Positions 44,321 to 51,731 of a stretch of DNA of 64,000 bases are shown here, piece by piece. Location of the stretch: contig NZ_CP104381.1 of NCBI RefSeq assembly GCF_030582395.1, forward strand, positions 248,001 to 312,000, given 5' to 3'. The notes beneath the pieces are model-generated. The model made no database searches. It worked only from the letters and a program-made list of their open reading frames with translations, and was not told the DNA's origin. Numbering within the stretch: position 1 is the first letter of the stretch; every line of letters begins with the position of its first letter. Position numbers and translations under genes: made by a program. The DNA comes from Ralstonia pickettii. GTDB taxonomy: Bacteria; Pseudomonadota; Gammaproteobacteria; Burkholderiales; Burkholderiaceae.

Positions 44321-44851
44321 CTAGTTGTTGATGGAGATGATCTTGATCGTCGGCTTACTTCGGCCTCGTTCCGTGATGCCGCTGATCCAAAGCTCGCCGT
44401 TCCCGATCATGATGCCCCGGTAGCTCACGAACACATCCTCAAATCGTTGTGCTTCGATCGCGTCCTTCACGCGTTGGTTGAAGATCGACGGGTACTCCTT
44501 TCTAAATGCTGCCGGCGTCGCGATGGTGCTTGCTCGGTCTAGAGCATGGACGCGCAAGGGGTATTGGACGAGCCGACTAAGGGCATTCTTGTCATCGCGC
44601 TTGGTCGCGTCCTTCAAGCAGTCAAAGAATAGTTTTGCCTCGTCAAAGTCCAAGCCAGCTTGTTCATTCAATGCTCTACGAAACACATTTTTTGCCGAAC
44701 GCGATGGAGTAGAGAGTGACGTTTCAGCTTGATAGCTTGGCTTGCCGGTGAGCACGTGCGGGCAGTTGGCGTACGTTGTGTCCGGTGGCATTGCAAAAGA
44801 CAGCGCTGTGATTGCTTGCAAATAGAGCAAGGGATGGGGGCGCAGAGCCAT
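44321..44851 (-). CDS. Secreted hypothetical protein (candidate immunity protein)
   Basis: A 176-residue protein with a signal peptide (about 1-27, MALRPHPLLYLQAITALSFA). The mature part has one early Cys, a helical middle (RALNEQAGLDFDEAKLFFDCLKDA) and a C-terminal part LSRLVQYPLRVHALDRASTI with FRKEYPSIFNQRVKDAI and GIMIGNGELWISGI. The last pattern recalls NTF2-like periplasmic proteins often found next to secretion effectors. I do not recognise a defined family. It is the last gene of the minus-strand island run. Confidence 0.6.
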   Translation of the reverse strand: MALRPHPLLYLQAITALSFAMPPDTTYANCPHVLTGKPSYQAETSLSTPSRSAKNVFRRALNEQAGLDFDEAKLFFDCLKDATKRDDKNALSRLVQYPLRVHALDRASTIATPAAFRKEYPSIFNQRVKDAIEAQRFEDVFVSYRGIMIGNGELWISGITERGRSKPTIKIISINN

Positions 44852-44918
44852 AGCCAATGTTTGGAGGGGCGTCGTCGTTTCCTTCTGCGGCGCCGCCCGT
44901 CTGTCGAAAAGTTGAAAG

Positions 44919-45440
44919 TCACCAATCAGCGGGTACGTTGGTGGGGTCTTTGGACCATTCGGCGTACCCGACCGGCGACGTGCTCGTATGGATTCGGCGT
45001 AGCACGATGCGTTGAGATTGAATGGCGCTCTCCGCGTCATAACCGCTTCGATGTACGAGGCGACCTTTTACAGCGCTGGCGCCGATCGTGCCGGCAAACT
45101 CGAATAGATCTCGTGATGGGCGCCCTTGCGGACCTGAGCTTCGGCTGAACTCAGTGCCAGTCGACAACTTTGCCCGAAATCTGATGGCGCTTGTCGAAGG
45201 GATGATCTGAGCGTTATCGATGATGCCGCACGGCGTTTCGATCCCGGTCGACACGCACAGCTTTCCGAAGATCCGTTTCCCCTCACGGTAAAGATCAAGG
45301 CTATACCCCTCAGTATGTGGGTCGTCTGTACTCCCTACAGTGCGCTGGTTAGAGAAGGAACCAAGATGCTGAGTAATCGTCGGCGCTGCTGCTGAAGATG
45401 CGCCCATGAAAATGATGACGGCAAGTAGAAGCGAGCGCAC
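44919..45440 (-). CDS. Secreted hypothetical protein (candidate immunity protein)
   Basis: A 173-residue protein starting at GTG 45440 with a signal peptide (VRSLLLAVIIFMGASSAAA). The mature part contains GYSLDLYREGKRIFGKLCVSTG and DLFEFAGTIGASAVKGRLVHRSG, a beta-rich pattern with two cysteines. The start almost abuts the lipoprotein gene stop at 45448. Similar small periplasmic proteins accompany effector genes, but no function can be assigned from sequence. Confidence 0.55.
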   Translation of the reverse strand: MRSLLLAVIIFMGASSAAAPTITQHLGSFSNQRTVGSTDDPHTEGYSLDLYREGKRIFGKLCVSTGIETPCGIIDNAQIIPSTSAIRFRAKLSTGTEFSRSSGPQGRPSRDLFEFAGTIGASAVKGRLVHRSGYDAESAIQSQRIVLRRIHTSTSPVGYAEWSKDPTNVPADW

Positions 45441-45447
45441 TTCACAA

Positions 45448-45774
45448 TCAGTCCGGTGACGACGACGTGGAGTGCTGCGCAGCCCCAGATCTGATACGGG
45501 CTGGCTGGATATCAAAATTCTGCCTGTCGATGACCCAGCCACGCCCATTCTTGCACTGAATCTCGGTGTGGAGATAGACCTTCATGACCACGCTGCGCAG
45601 TGGGGTGCATGTGTCGCCGGGCACCAAGGTGAACAAGACCCGGTCGTCGGTGTCCTCTTCTGAAGCATAGGCGGAGGTACTTTGCTTCGCTGTCCACACT
45701 GCAGCTGCATGTTCTCTTGAGCAAGCGGTGGCTACCAGGGCATTCAGTAGAAGCATTGGGACAGAAATCCTCAT
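45448..45774 (-). CDS. Small lipoprotein, candidate immunity protein
   Basis: A 108-residue lipoprotein: signal ending LNALVATAC, with Cys as the lipid-attachment residue, then a short soluble domain with two further cysteines (GDTCTPLRS and IQCKNGRGWVID). The start codon has AAGGAGAG upstream and overlaps by ATGA the stop of the truncated effector reading frame at 45771-46049. This coupling is typical of effector-immunity pairs. The immunity role is inferred. Confidence 0.65.
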   Translation of the reverse strand: MRISVPMLLLNALVATACSREHAAAVWTAKQSTSAYASEEDTDDRVLFTLVPGDTCTPLRSVVMKVYLHTEIQCKNGRGWVIDRQNFDIQPARIRSGAAQHSTSSSPD

Positions 45775-46049
45775 GGACTCTCCTTGGCGTAAAACCGTTT
45801 TTCCTTGACCCGCTTCGAGCGAGACAAACCAACAGCAATGTCTTCGGGGCTCACCATGCCAAAGGCTGACCAACGGGGGTCATAGGCAACGATCCCCACC
45901 AAGTTCAGCACGTCAGCCACATTCGACGAGCAGCTGTTGTCAAGGAGGCTATAGCTGTGCTTGACCGGATTTTTCGCCTCGAGAAGCCATAACTCCTGAG
46001 TCTCGAATTGAGAAGAAAGAAAAATCCCGCTGAGAAGCGTATTTTGCTT
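45771..46049 (-). pseudogene. C-terminal fragment of a putative effector
   Basis: A 92-codon open stretch without an upstream start codon (TAA just before at 46050-46052). It reads as a normal protein C-terminus: LWLLEAKNPVKHSYSLLDNS, CSSNVADVLNLVGIVAYDPR, then MVSPEDIAVGLSRSKRVKEK. The Asn-Cys-Ser-Ser-Asn-Val motif recalls the catalytic Cys region of papain-like or related amidases/lipases in contact-dependent effectors, but the family is not certain. It is coupled by ATGA to the lipoprotein gene, and its 5' part is replaced by AT-rich DNA. Confidence 0.55.
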
Positions 46050-46077
46050 TTATCTATGTTTCTATTTTGCCTCTTCC

Positions 46078-46485
46078 TTACCATTTTGACATTTCTAGAA
46101 TATTTTTAAGGAATGAATTTTGTGCCTTCCTGAGTTCATGGAGGCATCCCTCATAAATTGCAGGATACATAGTTCCATCGGAACACTTTTCCCATTTTGC
46201 GCCCGCGTCTCGTTGCGGCTCGCAAAATTTTTCAGCGTGCGATTGCGAATTCATGTATTCGTCTAGTAGCCGAGCATGAAAATTTCCATGGGGAATTGAT
46301 TTCAAAATACTCATGTAAATTATTTCATTCTCTTTGATAAAATTAATTCTTGATACTTGGTAACATTGCGCATCCCCATATCCGCCTCCAAGATGTTTCA
46401 GGCAATCGGATTTGTTATTCGAGGAGAAAAAGGCGAAGCCCGATACGGTTACCAAGATTGGGGCGATTATTTTAGTGAGATACAT
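46078..46485 (-). CDS. Hypothetical secreted protein, LprI-like
   Basis: About 135 residues with a signal peptide (MYLTKIIAPILVTVSGFAFF) and a cysteine pattern DCLKHLGGGYGDAQCYQVSR ... KFCEP ... KCSDG ... GCLHELRKAQNSFLKNIL, resembling LprI-like/DUF1311 domains that inhibit lysozyme. The gene is far richer in A+T than its neighbours, indicating recent transfer. No ribosome site is visible for the two adjacent ATG codons at 46488 and 46485. Its position after a cell-wall-hydrolase-like effector fits a lysozyme-inhibitor immunity role, inferred only. Confidence 0.5.
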   Translation of the reverse strand: MYLTKIIAPILVTVSGFAFFSSNNKSDCLKHLGGGYGDAQCYQVSRINFIKENEIIYMSILKSIPHGNFHARLLDEYMNSQSHAEKFCEPQRDAGAKWEKCSDGTMYPAIYEGCLHELRKAQNSFLKNILEMSKW

Positions 46486-46557
46486 CATAAACGCCGTGTG
46501 GCTGGGAGTAGCAGCGCGTAGCCTAGGAGGCTATGCATTTCAATGCCCATCCGTTGA

Positions 46558-47100
46558 TCAGCGACTGCCCTCAGTGAATGTCTTGAGTTTCTTGATGTCC
46601 GCCACCTTGAAATAAAGCGTGAGCCCGGCATTTCTGTCGGGCGGAATGCGGGCTACGAAAGCGGACCGCACAAAGGCTGCACTTCCATTGCCGTTGCTCT
46701 CGACAAGGCAAACGTACTGCTGGGCATCCTCGCGAATCACCGCGTACAGGGCCCGTTCAGGCGGTTCGATCCGTTGAGGTTTGTACTGCCCGCGTGGGAT
46801 TGCCCGGCTGATGTATCCCCGATGGCGACCCACTATCACGAAATCATCGTTGCCGTGCTTACTTGTCGCATAGCCAACGCCGAGACTGTTTGACTTAAAG
46901 CCAGGCCTAAAGACCGTGTAACCGGGTACTTCGTAGTCATCTTGGAGAACCTCTGCCCCATCGATCGGAAGGATGGAAATCGTGCTGCGGACCGGCTTGT
47001 CGAATAGAAGGCAACTGTCCACGATTGAATCGGATGGAGCGCTAGCGCGTGCTTGCAGGGAAAGAAGGCACAGTATCGATGCAGCAATCGATCTAATCAC
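46558..47100 (-). CDS. Secreted protein coupled to the hydrolase effector (candidate immunity)
   Basis: A 180-residue protein starting at GTG 47100, overlapping the stop of the upstream gene (AAGTGA) with AGGAG in place. It has a signal peptide (VIRSIAASILCLLSLQARASA) and a beta-rich mature domain with two Cys (SCLLFDKPV and YVCLVESNG). It has no recognised family. Its coupling to a candidate peptidoglycan hydrolase and its periplasmic location make it a candidate immunity protein. Confidence 0.6.
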   Translation of the reverse strand: MIRSIAASILCLLSLQARASAPSDSIVDSCLLFDKPVRSTISILPIDGAEVLQDDYEVPGYTVFRPGFKSNSLGVGYATSKHGNDDFVIVGRHRGYISRAIPRGQYKPQRIEPPERALYAVIREDAQQYVCLVESNGNGSAAFVRSAFVARIPPDRNAGLTLYFKVADIKKLKTFTEGSR

Positions 47101-47720
47101 TTGTACTCCTTTGCGCGAGTGACGTTGACGAAGTCTCTGCTGTAACGCCAGAAGATCGTGCCGCCAACGCCCGCCGTAGATTCGTAGACCCATGAGTATC
47201 GACCTACCTCTTCTTGCACTGAGGCCGTCTTCCCGTTGACTTTCTTCTTGACGGTCTTGTAGAGGATTTTTGTTCTCCTTGAATCAGGAATCCCGTACAC
47301 GTTGTGAGCTGGGTCGACGCGCACGCCATGCCATACCTTCGAATGCTTCGAATAGTTTGACTTGATATCTGCGCCGTCCCAAAAATAGGCGCCATTCGAG
47401 TAATCAAATCCACCGGAGAAAGCGTTCCTCGCAGCCCTGACTGCGTGGGTCATTGGTGCGCTCTTCCCAATTTCATCTGCTGTGGCCTCCATTAGCAGGG
47501 CATACCGCTTGTTTCCGTCCGTTCGTACAAACGAAAACGTCGGGTCTTTCGAGGTGAAAGCTTCGATTGATTGATAGCCGCGAGCCTTCATCTGGCGGAC
47601 CATGACACTGGCGAGGGCAGCCATCTCTTCGTACTTGTTTTGTGTAGAAGATTCTCCATACGCGATGGCTGCCAGAAGGCGCTCCTCAGGCGCCAAATCG
47701 GATGTTGCTGATTGGCTCAT
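47097..47720 (-). CDS. Cell-wall-hydrolase-like candidate type VI effector
   Basis: A 207-residue protein without a signal peptide. The N-terminal part EERLLAAIAYGESSTQNKYE and MAALASVMVRQMKARGYQSI resembles the SleB/lysozyme-like fold, with Glu of the AYGE motif as likely catalytic acid. Later motifs are NGAYFWDGADIKSNYSKH and VYESTAGVGGTIFWRYSRDF. The start overlaps the PAAR gene stop by ATGA. A leaderless hydrolase coupled to a PAAR spike and followed by a periplasmic protein is the layout of a type VI secretion peptidoglycan effector. Confidence 0.65.
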   Translation of the reverse strand: MSQSATSDLAPEERLLAAIAYGESSTQNKYEEMAALASVMVRQMKARGYQSIEAFTSKDPTFSFVRTDGNKRYALLMEATADEIGKSAPMTHAVRAARNAFSGGFDYSNGAYFWDGADIKSNYSKHSKVWHGVRVDPAHNVYGIPDSRRTKILYKTVKKKVNGKTASVQEEVGRYSWVYESTAGVGGTIFWRYSRDFVNVTRAKEYK

Positions 47721-48328
47721 GCTTGGGCCTCCCGCGATTTATCGAGCCACAGGACAATGCCAATCGAAAGTCCGCCACGCACGATGACGCTGCGTCCATC
47801 AATGAGTGCTGCGTCCTGGCTACTACGTTTGCCGTTGGTTAGCAGGTCATAGCGATAACCTGGCACGGGTTGGCCTGTGTCTGCATCAACGAGTTCGTAG
47901 TACTGCTCGACAATGTCTTCCTCGTCGGGGTGAATACGGTCATGCACAGACTCGCGCTGCTGAACATAGTCGGGAGCACCCGATGGCACAGATGACAACG
48001 GCAGCACTCCGGCATGCCCCTGAGCAATACTCCCCGCTCGATTCACCGCAACCCGAAACTTGTCCGTCGAAGCAATGGCGCGAGGGGGATTGGCGCATTT
48101 GCAGAAGATCCACGCACCTTGAATGGCGAGCTGGCGACCGCTCGGAAGCCCGAACGCTGGGTAGGCGTCATTGACTAGGTAGCCCATGGATTTGCAGGCT
48201 GGGCAAGTTGCCAGATCCCCTTCCGCAGCCACCTCTTTGCCGTGGAACCGCATCCTGCCGGTGGCAGTTATGACGCCACCCGTCGTTGTTAAATCACCAT
48301 GCCTGAGGCCGGGGCGCATGTATTCCAT
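47717..48328 (-). CDS. PAAR domain protein with C-terminal extension
   Basis: A 203-residue protein. The PAAR part (about 1-95) starts MRPGLRHGDLTTTGGVITAT with CPACKSMG and WIFCKCANPPRAIA, cysteine motifs frequent in Ralstonia/Burkholderia PAAR proteins. The remaining ~90 residues (EQYYELVDADTGQPVPGYRY ...) have a transthyretin-like beta pattern used as an adaptor. GAGGGGG precedes the start. PAAR proteins cap the VgrG spike and carry effectors; the coupled next gene is the probable cargo. Confidence 0.82.
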   Translation of the reverse strand: MEYMRPGLRHGDLTTTGGVITATGRMRFHGKEVAAEGDLATCPACKSMGYLVNDAYPAFGLPSGRQLAIQGAWIFCKCANPPRAIASTDKFRVAVNRAGSIAQGHAGVLPLSSVPSGAPDYVQQRESVHDRIHPDEEDIVEQYYELVDADTGQPVPGYRYDLLTNGKRSSQDAALIDGRSVIVRGGLSIGIVLWLDKSREAQA

Positions 48329-48339
48329 GATCGGCCCCC

Positions 48340-48702
48340 TCAGATCACGCTGTCGGTCGCCGGCTCCGGACGGTATGCCGGGTCAAGCAGGCCGATGATG
48401 GGCGCGTCCGCCGGTTCATCGAAAGTTAGGGCCATGATTGGCGATGAAACAAGGGTGCCGCCGTTGCTTAGTGGGCTGCCAATGATGGCAGCAGGCCGGT
48501 CATCGCCCACTAGTGCAATGCCTGCACCCGCAGTAATGACGGCCGTGCTGCCGTCTGGGTAGACAGCTTCATCGCCTACAAGCAAGAGCGTGGGTCCGCT
48601 ATCTCGGATGCTGCAGGAGCCCTGAATGATCTCGCCGCCGTTGGCTTTCTTCGCGCCGTTGAACGCCGCGACGTAGACCTTGCCGGATTGTGTGTTTTGC
48701 AT
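48340..48702 (-). CDS. PAAR-like domain protein
   Basis: A 120-residue protein with glycine/Pro-rich beta repeats: KKANGGEIIQGS, LLLVGDEAVYPDGSTAVITA, IALVGDDRPAAIIGSPLSNG and GTLVSSP. These are PAAR-type repeats that form a short spike tip. Start at 48702 has GTGGAG; in-frame ATG 48717 is an alternative. It begins the operon, 11 bases before the second PAAR gene. No vgrG or core type VI genes are in the window. Confidence 0.68.
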   Translation of the reverse strand: MQNTQSGKVYVAAFNGAKKANGGEIIQGSCSIRDSGPTLLLVGDEAVYPDGSTAVITAGAGIALVGDDRPAAIIGSPLSNGGTLVSSPIMALTFDEPADAPIIGLLDPAYRPEPATDSVI

Positions 48703-48912
48703 CTGCCATCTCCACATGAGAGCACTTCGCTGAAGTGCTCCATTGGAGCGGCGCCATGCGCTGAATCTCAATCAGACAATTCCAATTCGTTGAATGTTTG
48801 AACTCAGCGCAGAGGGCATGCTGATCAGAGGGCGGCTAGTTGAGCTTTAACACATGCGATGTGCTGGTGTGTGCTGGCAAATGCTGAGCACCGATAAGTT
48901 CGACCGCAAATG

Positions 48913-48941
48913 GAAACGCCCTGAACAATTCAGGGCGTTTC
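48913..48941 (-). terminator. Terminator-like hairpin after ftsY
   Basis: A perfect 13-bp inverted repeat GAAACGCCCTGAA-CAA-TTCAGGGCGTTTC lies 25 bases beyond the ftsY stop. The T-run is short (TTTC then ATTTG), so it may be bidirectional and partial. Confidence 0.65.
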
Positions 48942-48965
48942 TGTGCAACAAGGTTTCGCAGGACG

Positions 48966-50174
48966 TTATCCCAACAACGCATCCGCAAATTCCCGCGCCG
49001 AAAACGGCTGCAGATCCTCCACTTGCTCGCCCACGCCGATGAAGTAGACCGGCACCGGCCGCTGCCGCGCAATCGCGGCCAGGATGCCGCCCTTGGCCGT
49101 GCCGTCCAGCTTGGTGACGATCAGGCCCGTGAGGCCAAGCGCTTCATCAAAGGCTTTGACTTGCGCAAGGGCGTTCTGCCCCGTGTTGCCGTCGATCACC
49201 AGCAGCGTTTCGTGCGGCGCCGTGGCCATCGCCTTGGCGGTCACGCGGCGCACTTTCTTCAGCTCTTCCATCAGGTGCAGCTGCGTCGGCAGGCGGCCGG
49301 CGGTGTCGGCCATGACGATGTCGATGCCGCGTGCGCGAGCGGCATTCACTGCATCGAAGATCACGGCGGCGGGGTCGCCCGATTCCTGCGCCACGACCGT
49401 GACGTTGTTGCGCTGACCCCAGATCACGAGTTGCTCGCGCGCGGCGGCACGGAACGTGTCACCCGCGGCCAGCAGCACCGATTGACCGTACGTCTGGAAG
49501 TGCTTGCACAGCTTGCCGATGCTGGTCGTCTTGCCGGCGCCGTTCACGCCCGCGATCATGATCACCATCGGCTGTTCGCGGCCGAGCACCATGGTTTTTT
49601 CCAGGGGGTGCAGCAGCTCGACGAGCAGGTCGCGCAGGGCAGTTTTCACGCCCTCCGAGGTTTCGATGCGCTGGGCCTTGATGCGGCGGCGCAGTTCGGC
49701 CAGCAGGTATTCGGTGGCGTCGACACCCGCGTCGGCCATCAGCAGGGCGGTCTCCAGCTCTTCGAACAGCGCTTCGTCCACCTTGACGCCGACGAAGAGT
49801 GTGGTCAGGCCCTTGCTCGTCTTCGACAGGCCGGAGCGCAGGCGTGACATCCAGCCCTTGCGGGCCTGTTCGATCACGGCGGGCGTGGGGACGGTTTCGA
49901 CGTCTCCGGCTTGCACGTCGAGCGCAGGCTGCGCAGCAGGTGCGTCCGGCACGGCAACGTGGGCCGGCGCCGCGACAGGTGCGGGCGCGGGAGCCGGCGC
50001 AGAGACGGGCTGGGGGGCTGCAACCGGTGCGGGTATGGGGGCGGGGGTGGCGCCGGGGATGGCGCCGGGGATGGCAGCCGGGGCAGGCGCCTGCGCGGCT
50101 TCGAGTGCCGCTGCGGGCGTGGGTTCGGCGGCCGGTTGGGGCTCTGCCTTGCGCTTCTTCCAGAAACTAAACAT
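48966..50174 (-). CDS. ftsY: Signal recognition particle receptor FtsY
   Basis: A 402-residue FtsY. An Ala/Pro-rich acidic A domain (about 15-110) is followed by the NG domain with GTPase motifs GVNGAGKTTSIGKL (G1), DTAGRLPTQLHLMEEL (G3) and TKLDGTAKGG (G4). It docks SRP-ribosome complexes at the membrane. It is divergent from the M16 peptidase gene, with about 60 bases between start codons. Confidence 0.96.
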   Translation of the reverse strand: MFSFWKKRKAEPQPAAEPTPAAALEAAQAPAPAAIPGAIPGATPAPIPAPVAAPQPVSAPAPAPAPVAAPAHVAVPDAPAAQPALDVQAGDVETVPTPAVIEQARKGWMSRLRSGLSKTSKGLTTLFVGVKVDEALFEELETALLMADAGVDATEYLLAELRRRIKAQRIETSEGVKTALRDLLVELLHPLEKTMVLGREQPMVIMIAGVNGAGKTTSIGKLCKHFQTYGQSVLLAAGDTFRAAAREQLVIWGQRNNVTVVAQESGDPAAVIFDAVNAARARGIDIVMADTAGRLPTQLHLMEELKKVRRVTAKAMATAPHETLLVIDGNTGQNALAQVKAFDEALGLTGLIVTKLDGTAKGGILAAIARQRPVPVYFIGVGEQVEDLQPFSAREFADALLG

Positions 50175-50234
50175 CGTAAAAGGCAGTCTATTTCGCCGTT
50201 AGAATCAAGCGTCGAATTTTATCAGACAGCCCTT

Positions 50235-51731
50235 ATGCGCTCTTCCATGCGAATCGTTTCAAACCGGGCTCGGTCGCGAGTCTGGCAATTGGCCGCGACG
50301 GCCCTGGCGGCGGGCCTGCTGGCCGGCCATGTAGGCGCGCAGGAACTGGCCGCTGCGCCGGGCCGCCCGGTGGCCATCGCCAGCGGTGCCAAGGTGGGCG
50401 CCAGCCAGTCCGACACGCACGAATACAAGCTGCCCAATGGGCTGCAACTCATCGTGAAGGAAGACCACCGCGCCCCCACCGTGGCGCACATGGTGTGGTA
50501 TCACGCTGGCAGCATCGACGAGCACAACGGCACCACCGGCGTCGCCCACATGCTCGAACACATGATGTTCAAGGGTACCAAGGCAGTCGGCCCCGGCGAG
50601 TTCTCCCGCCGGGTGGCGGCGCTGGGCGGCCGTGAAAACGCCATGACCACGCGTGACTTCACGATGTACTTCCAGCAGATCGAGAAATCGCACCTGGCCG
50701 ATGTGATGGGGCTCGAAGCCGATCGCATGGTCAATCTCCAGCTGACCGACAAGGAGTTCAAGCCGGAGATGAATGTGGTGAAGGAAGAGCGCCGCATGCG
50801 CATCGACGACTCCGCCCGTTCCACCGTGTATGAGCAGATGCTCGCCACGCTGTTCAATGCCGCGCCGTACCGCAACCCGACCATCGGCTGGCCGGGCGAT
50901 CTCGACACGATGACGGTGCAAGATGCGCAAAACTGGTATCACGCCTGGTACACGCCCAACAACGTCACCGTGATCGTGGCGGGCGACGTGAACCCCGATG
51001 AAGTTTTCCGCTTGGCGCAGCGCACCTACGGCAAGCTCAAGCCGCATGCGTTGCCGCGCCGCTACGCGCAGGAAGAGCCCAAGCAGATCGGCGTGAAGCG
51101 CATCTGGGTGAAGGCGCCCGCCGAGAACCCGTACGTTGTGCTGGCGTACAAGGTGCCGCGCCTGAGCGATGTGGAGAAAGACGTCGATCCGTATGCGTTG
51201 GAAGTCCTCTCGGCCGTGCTCGATGGCTATGACAACGCGCGCCTGTCGAGCCAGCTCGTCAAAGGCGAAAAGCGGATCGCTGACGACGTCAATGCCGGCT
51301 ACGACGGCCTGAACCGCGGCCCGTCGATCTTCCTGATGGACGGCACGCCCGCCGACGGTCACACCACCGCCGAGATCGAACAGGCGCTGCGCGCGCAGAT
51401 CGAACGCATCGCCAAGGAAGGCGTGACCGACGCTGAACTGAAGCGCGTGAAGGCGCAGGTTGTGGCCGCGCAGATCTACAAGCGCGACTCGGTGTTCGGC
51501 CAGGGCATGGAGATCGGCATGAACGAGATGACCGGTCTGTCGTGGCGTTCCATCGATCGCCAGCTTGAGAAGATCAAGGCCGTGACGTCGGCGCAGATCC
51601 AGCACGTGGCGCAGACGTATTTCAACGAAGACAACCTCGTCGTCGCCACGCTGCTGCCGCAACCGATCGATCCCAACAAACCGGCGCGCAAGCCTGTTCC
51701 AGGTATGCGCGATGAAGGAGGGCTGCGTTGA
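50235..51731 (+). CDS. Zinc-dependent M16 family peptidase
   Basis: A 498-residue exported peptidase with a signal peptide (about 18-36). The inverted zinc motif HxxEH is present in VAHMLEHMMFKG, and a downstream glutamate is in EFKPEMNVVKEERRMR. It is the catalytic partner of a typical M16 pair; the next gene encodes the non-catalytic half and overlaps it by TGATG. Located in the periplasm, it probably degrades peptides. Confidence 0.92.
   Translation: MRSSMRIVSNRARSRVWQLAATALAAGLLAGHVGAQELAAAPGRPVAIASGAKVGASQSDTHEYKLPNGLQLIVKEDHRAPTVAHMVWYHAGSIDEHNGTTGVAHMLEHMMFKGTKAVGPGEFSRRVAALGGRENAMTTRDFTMYFQQIEKSHLADVMGLEADRMVNLQLTDKEFKPEMNVVKEERRMRIDDSARSTVYEQMLATLFNAAPYRNPTIGWPGDLDTMTVQDAQNWYHAWYTPNNVTVIVAGDVNPDEVFRLAQRTYGKLKPHALPRRYAQEEPKQIGVKRIWVKAPAENPYVVLAYKVPRLSDVEKDVDPYALEVLSAVLDGYDNARLSSQLVKGEKRIADDVNAGYDGLNRGPSIFLMDGTPADGHTTAEIEQALRAQIERIAKEGVTDAELKRVKAQVVAAQIYKRDSVFGQGMEIGMNEMTGLSWRSIDRQLEKIKAVTSAQIQHVAQTYFNEDNLVVATLLPQPIDPNKPARKPVPGMRDEGGLR

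Noticed and set aside
46412..46615. 67-residue plus-strand ORF in the AT-rich patch
   Set aside because: It overlaps the better-supported minus-strand gene (signal peptide and cysteine pattern) and has no ribosome site.
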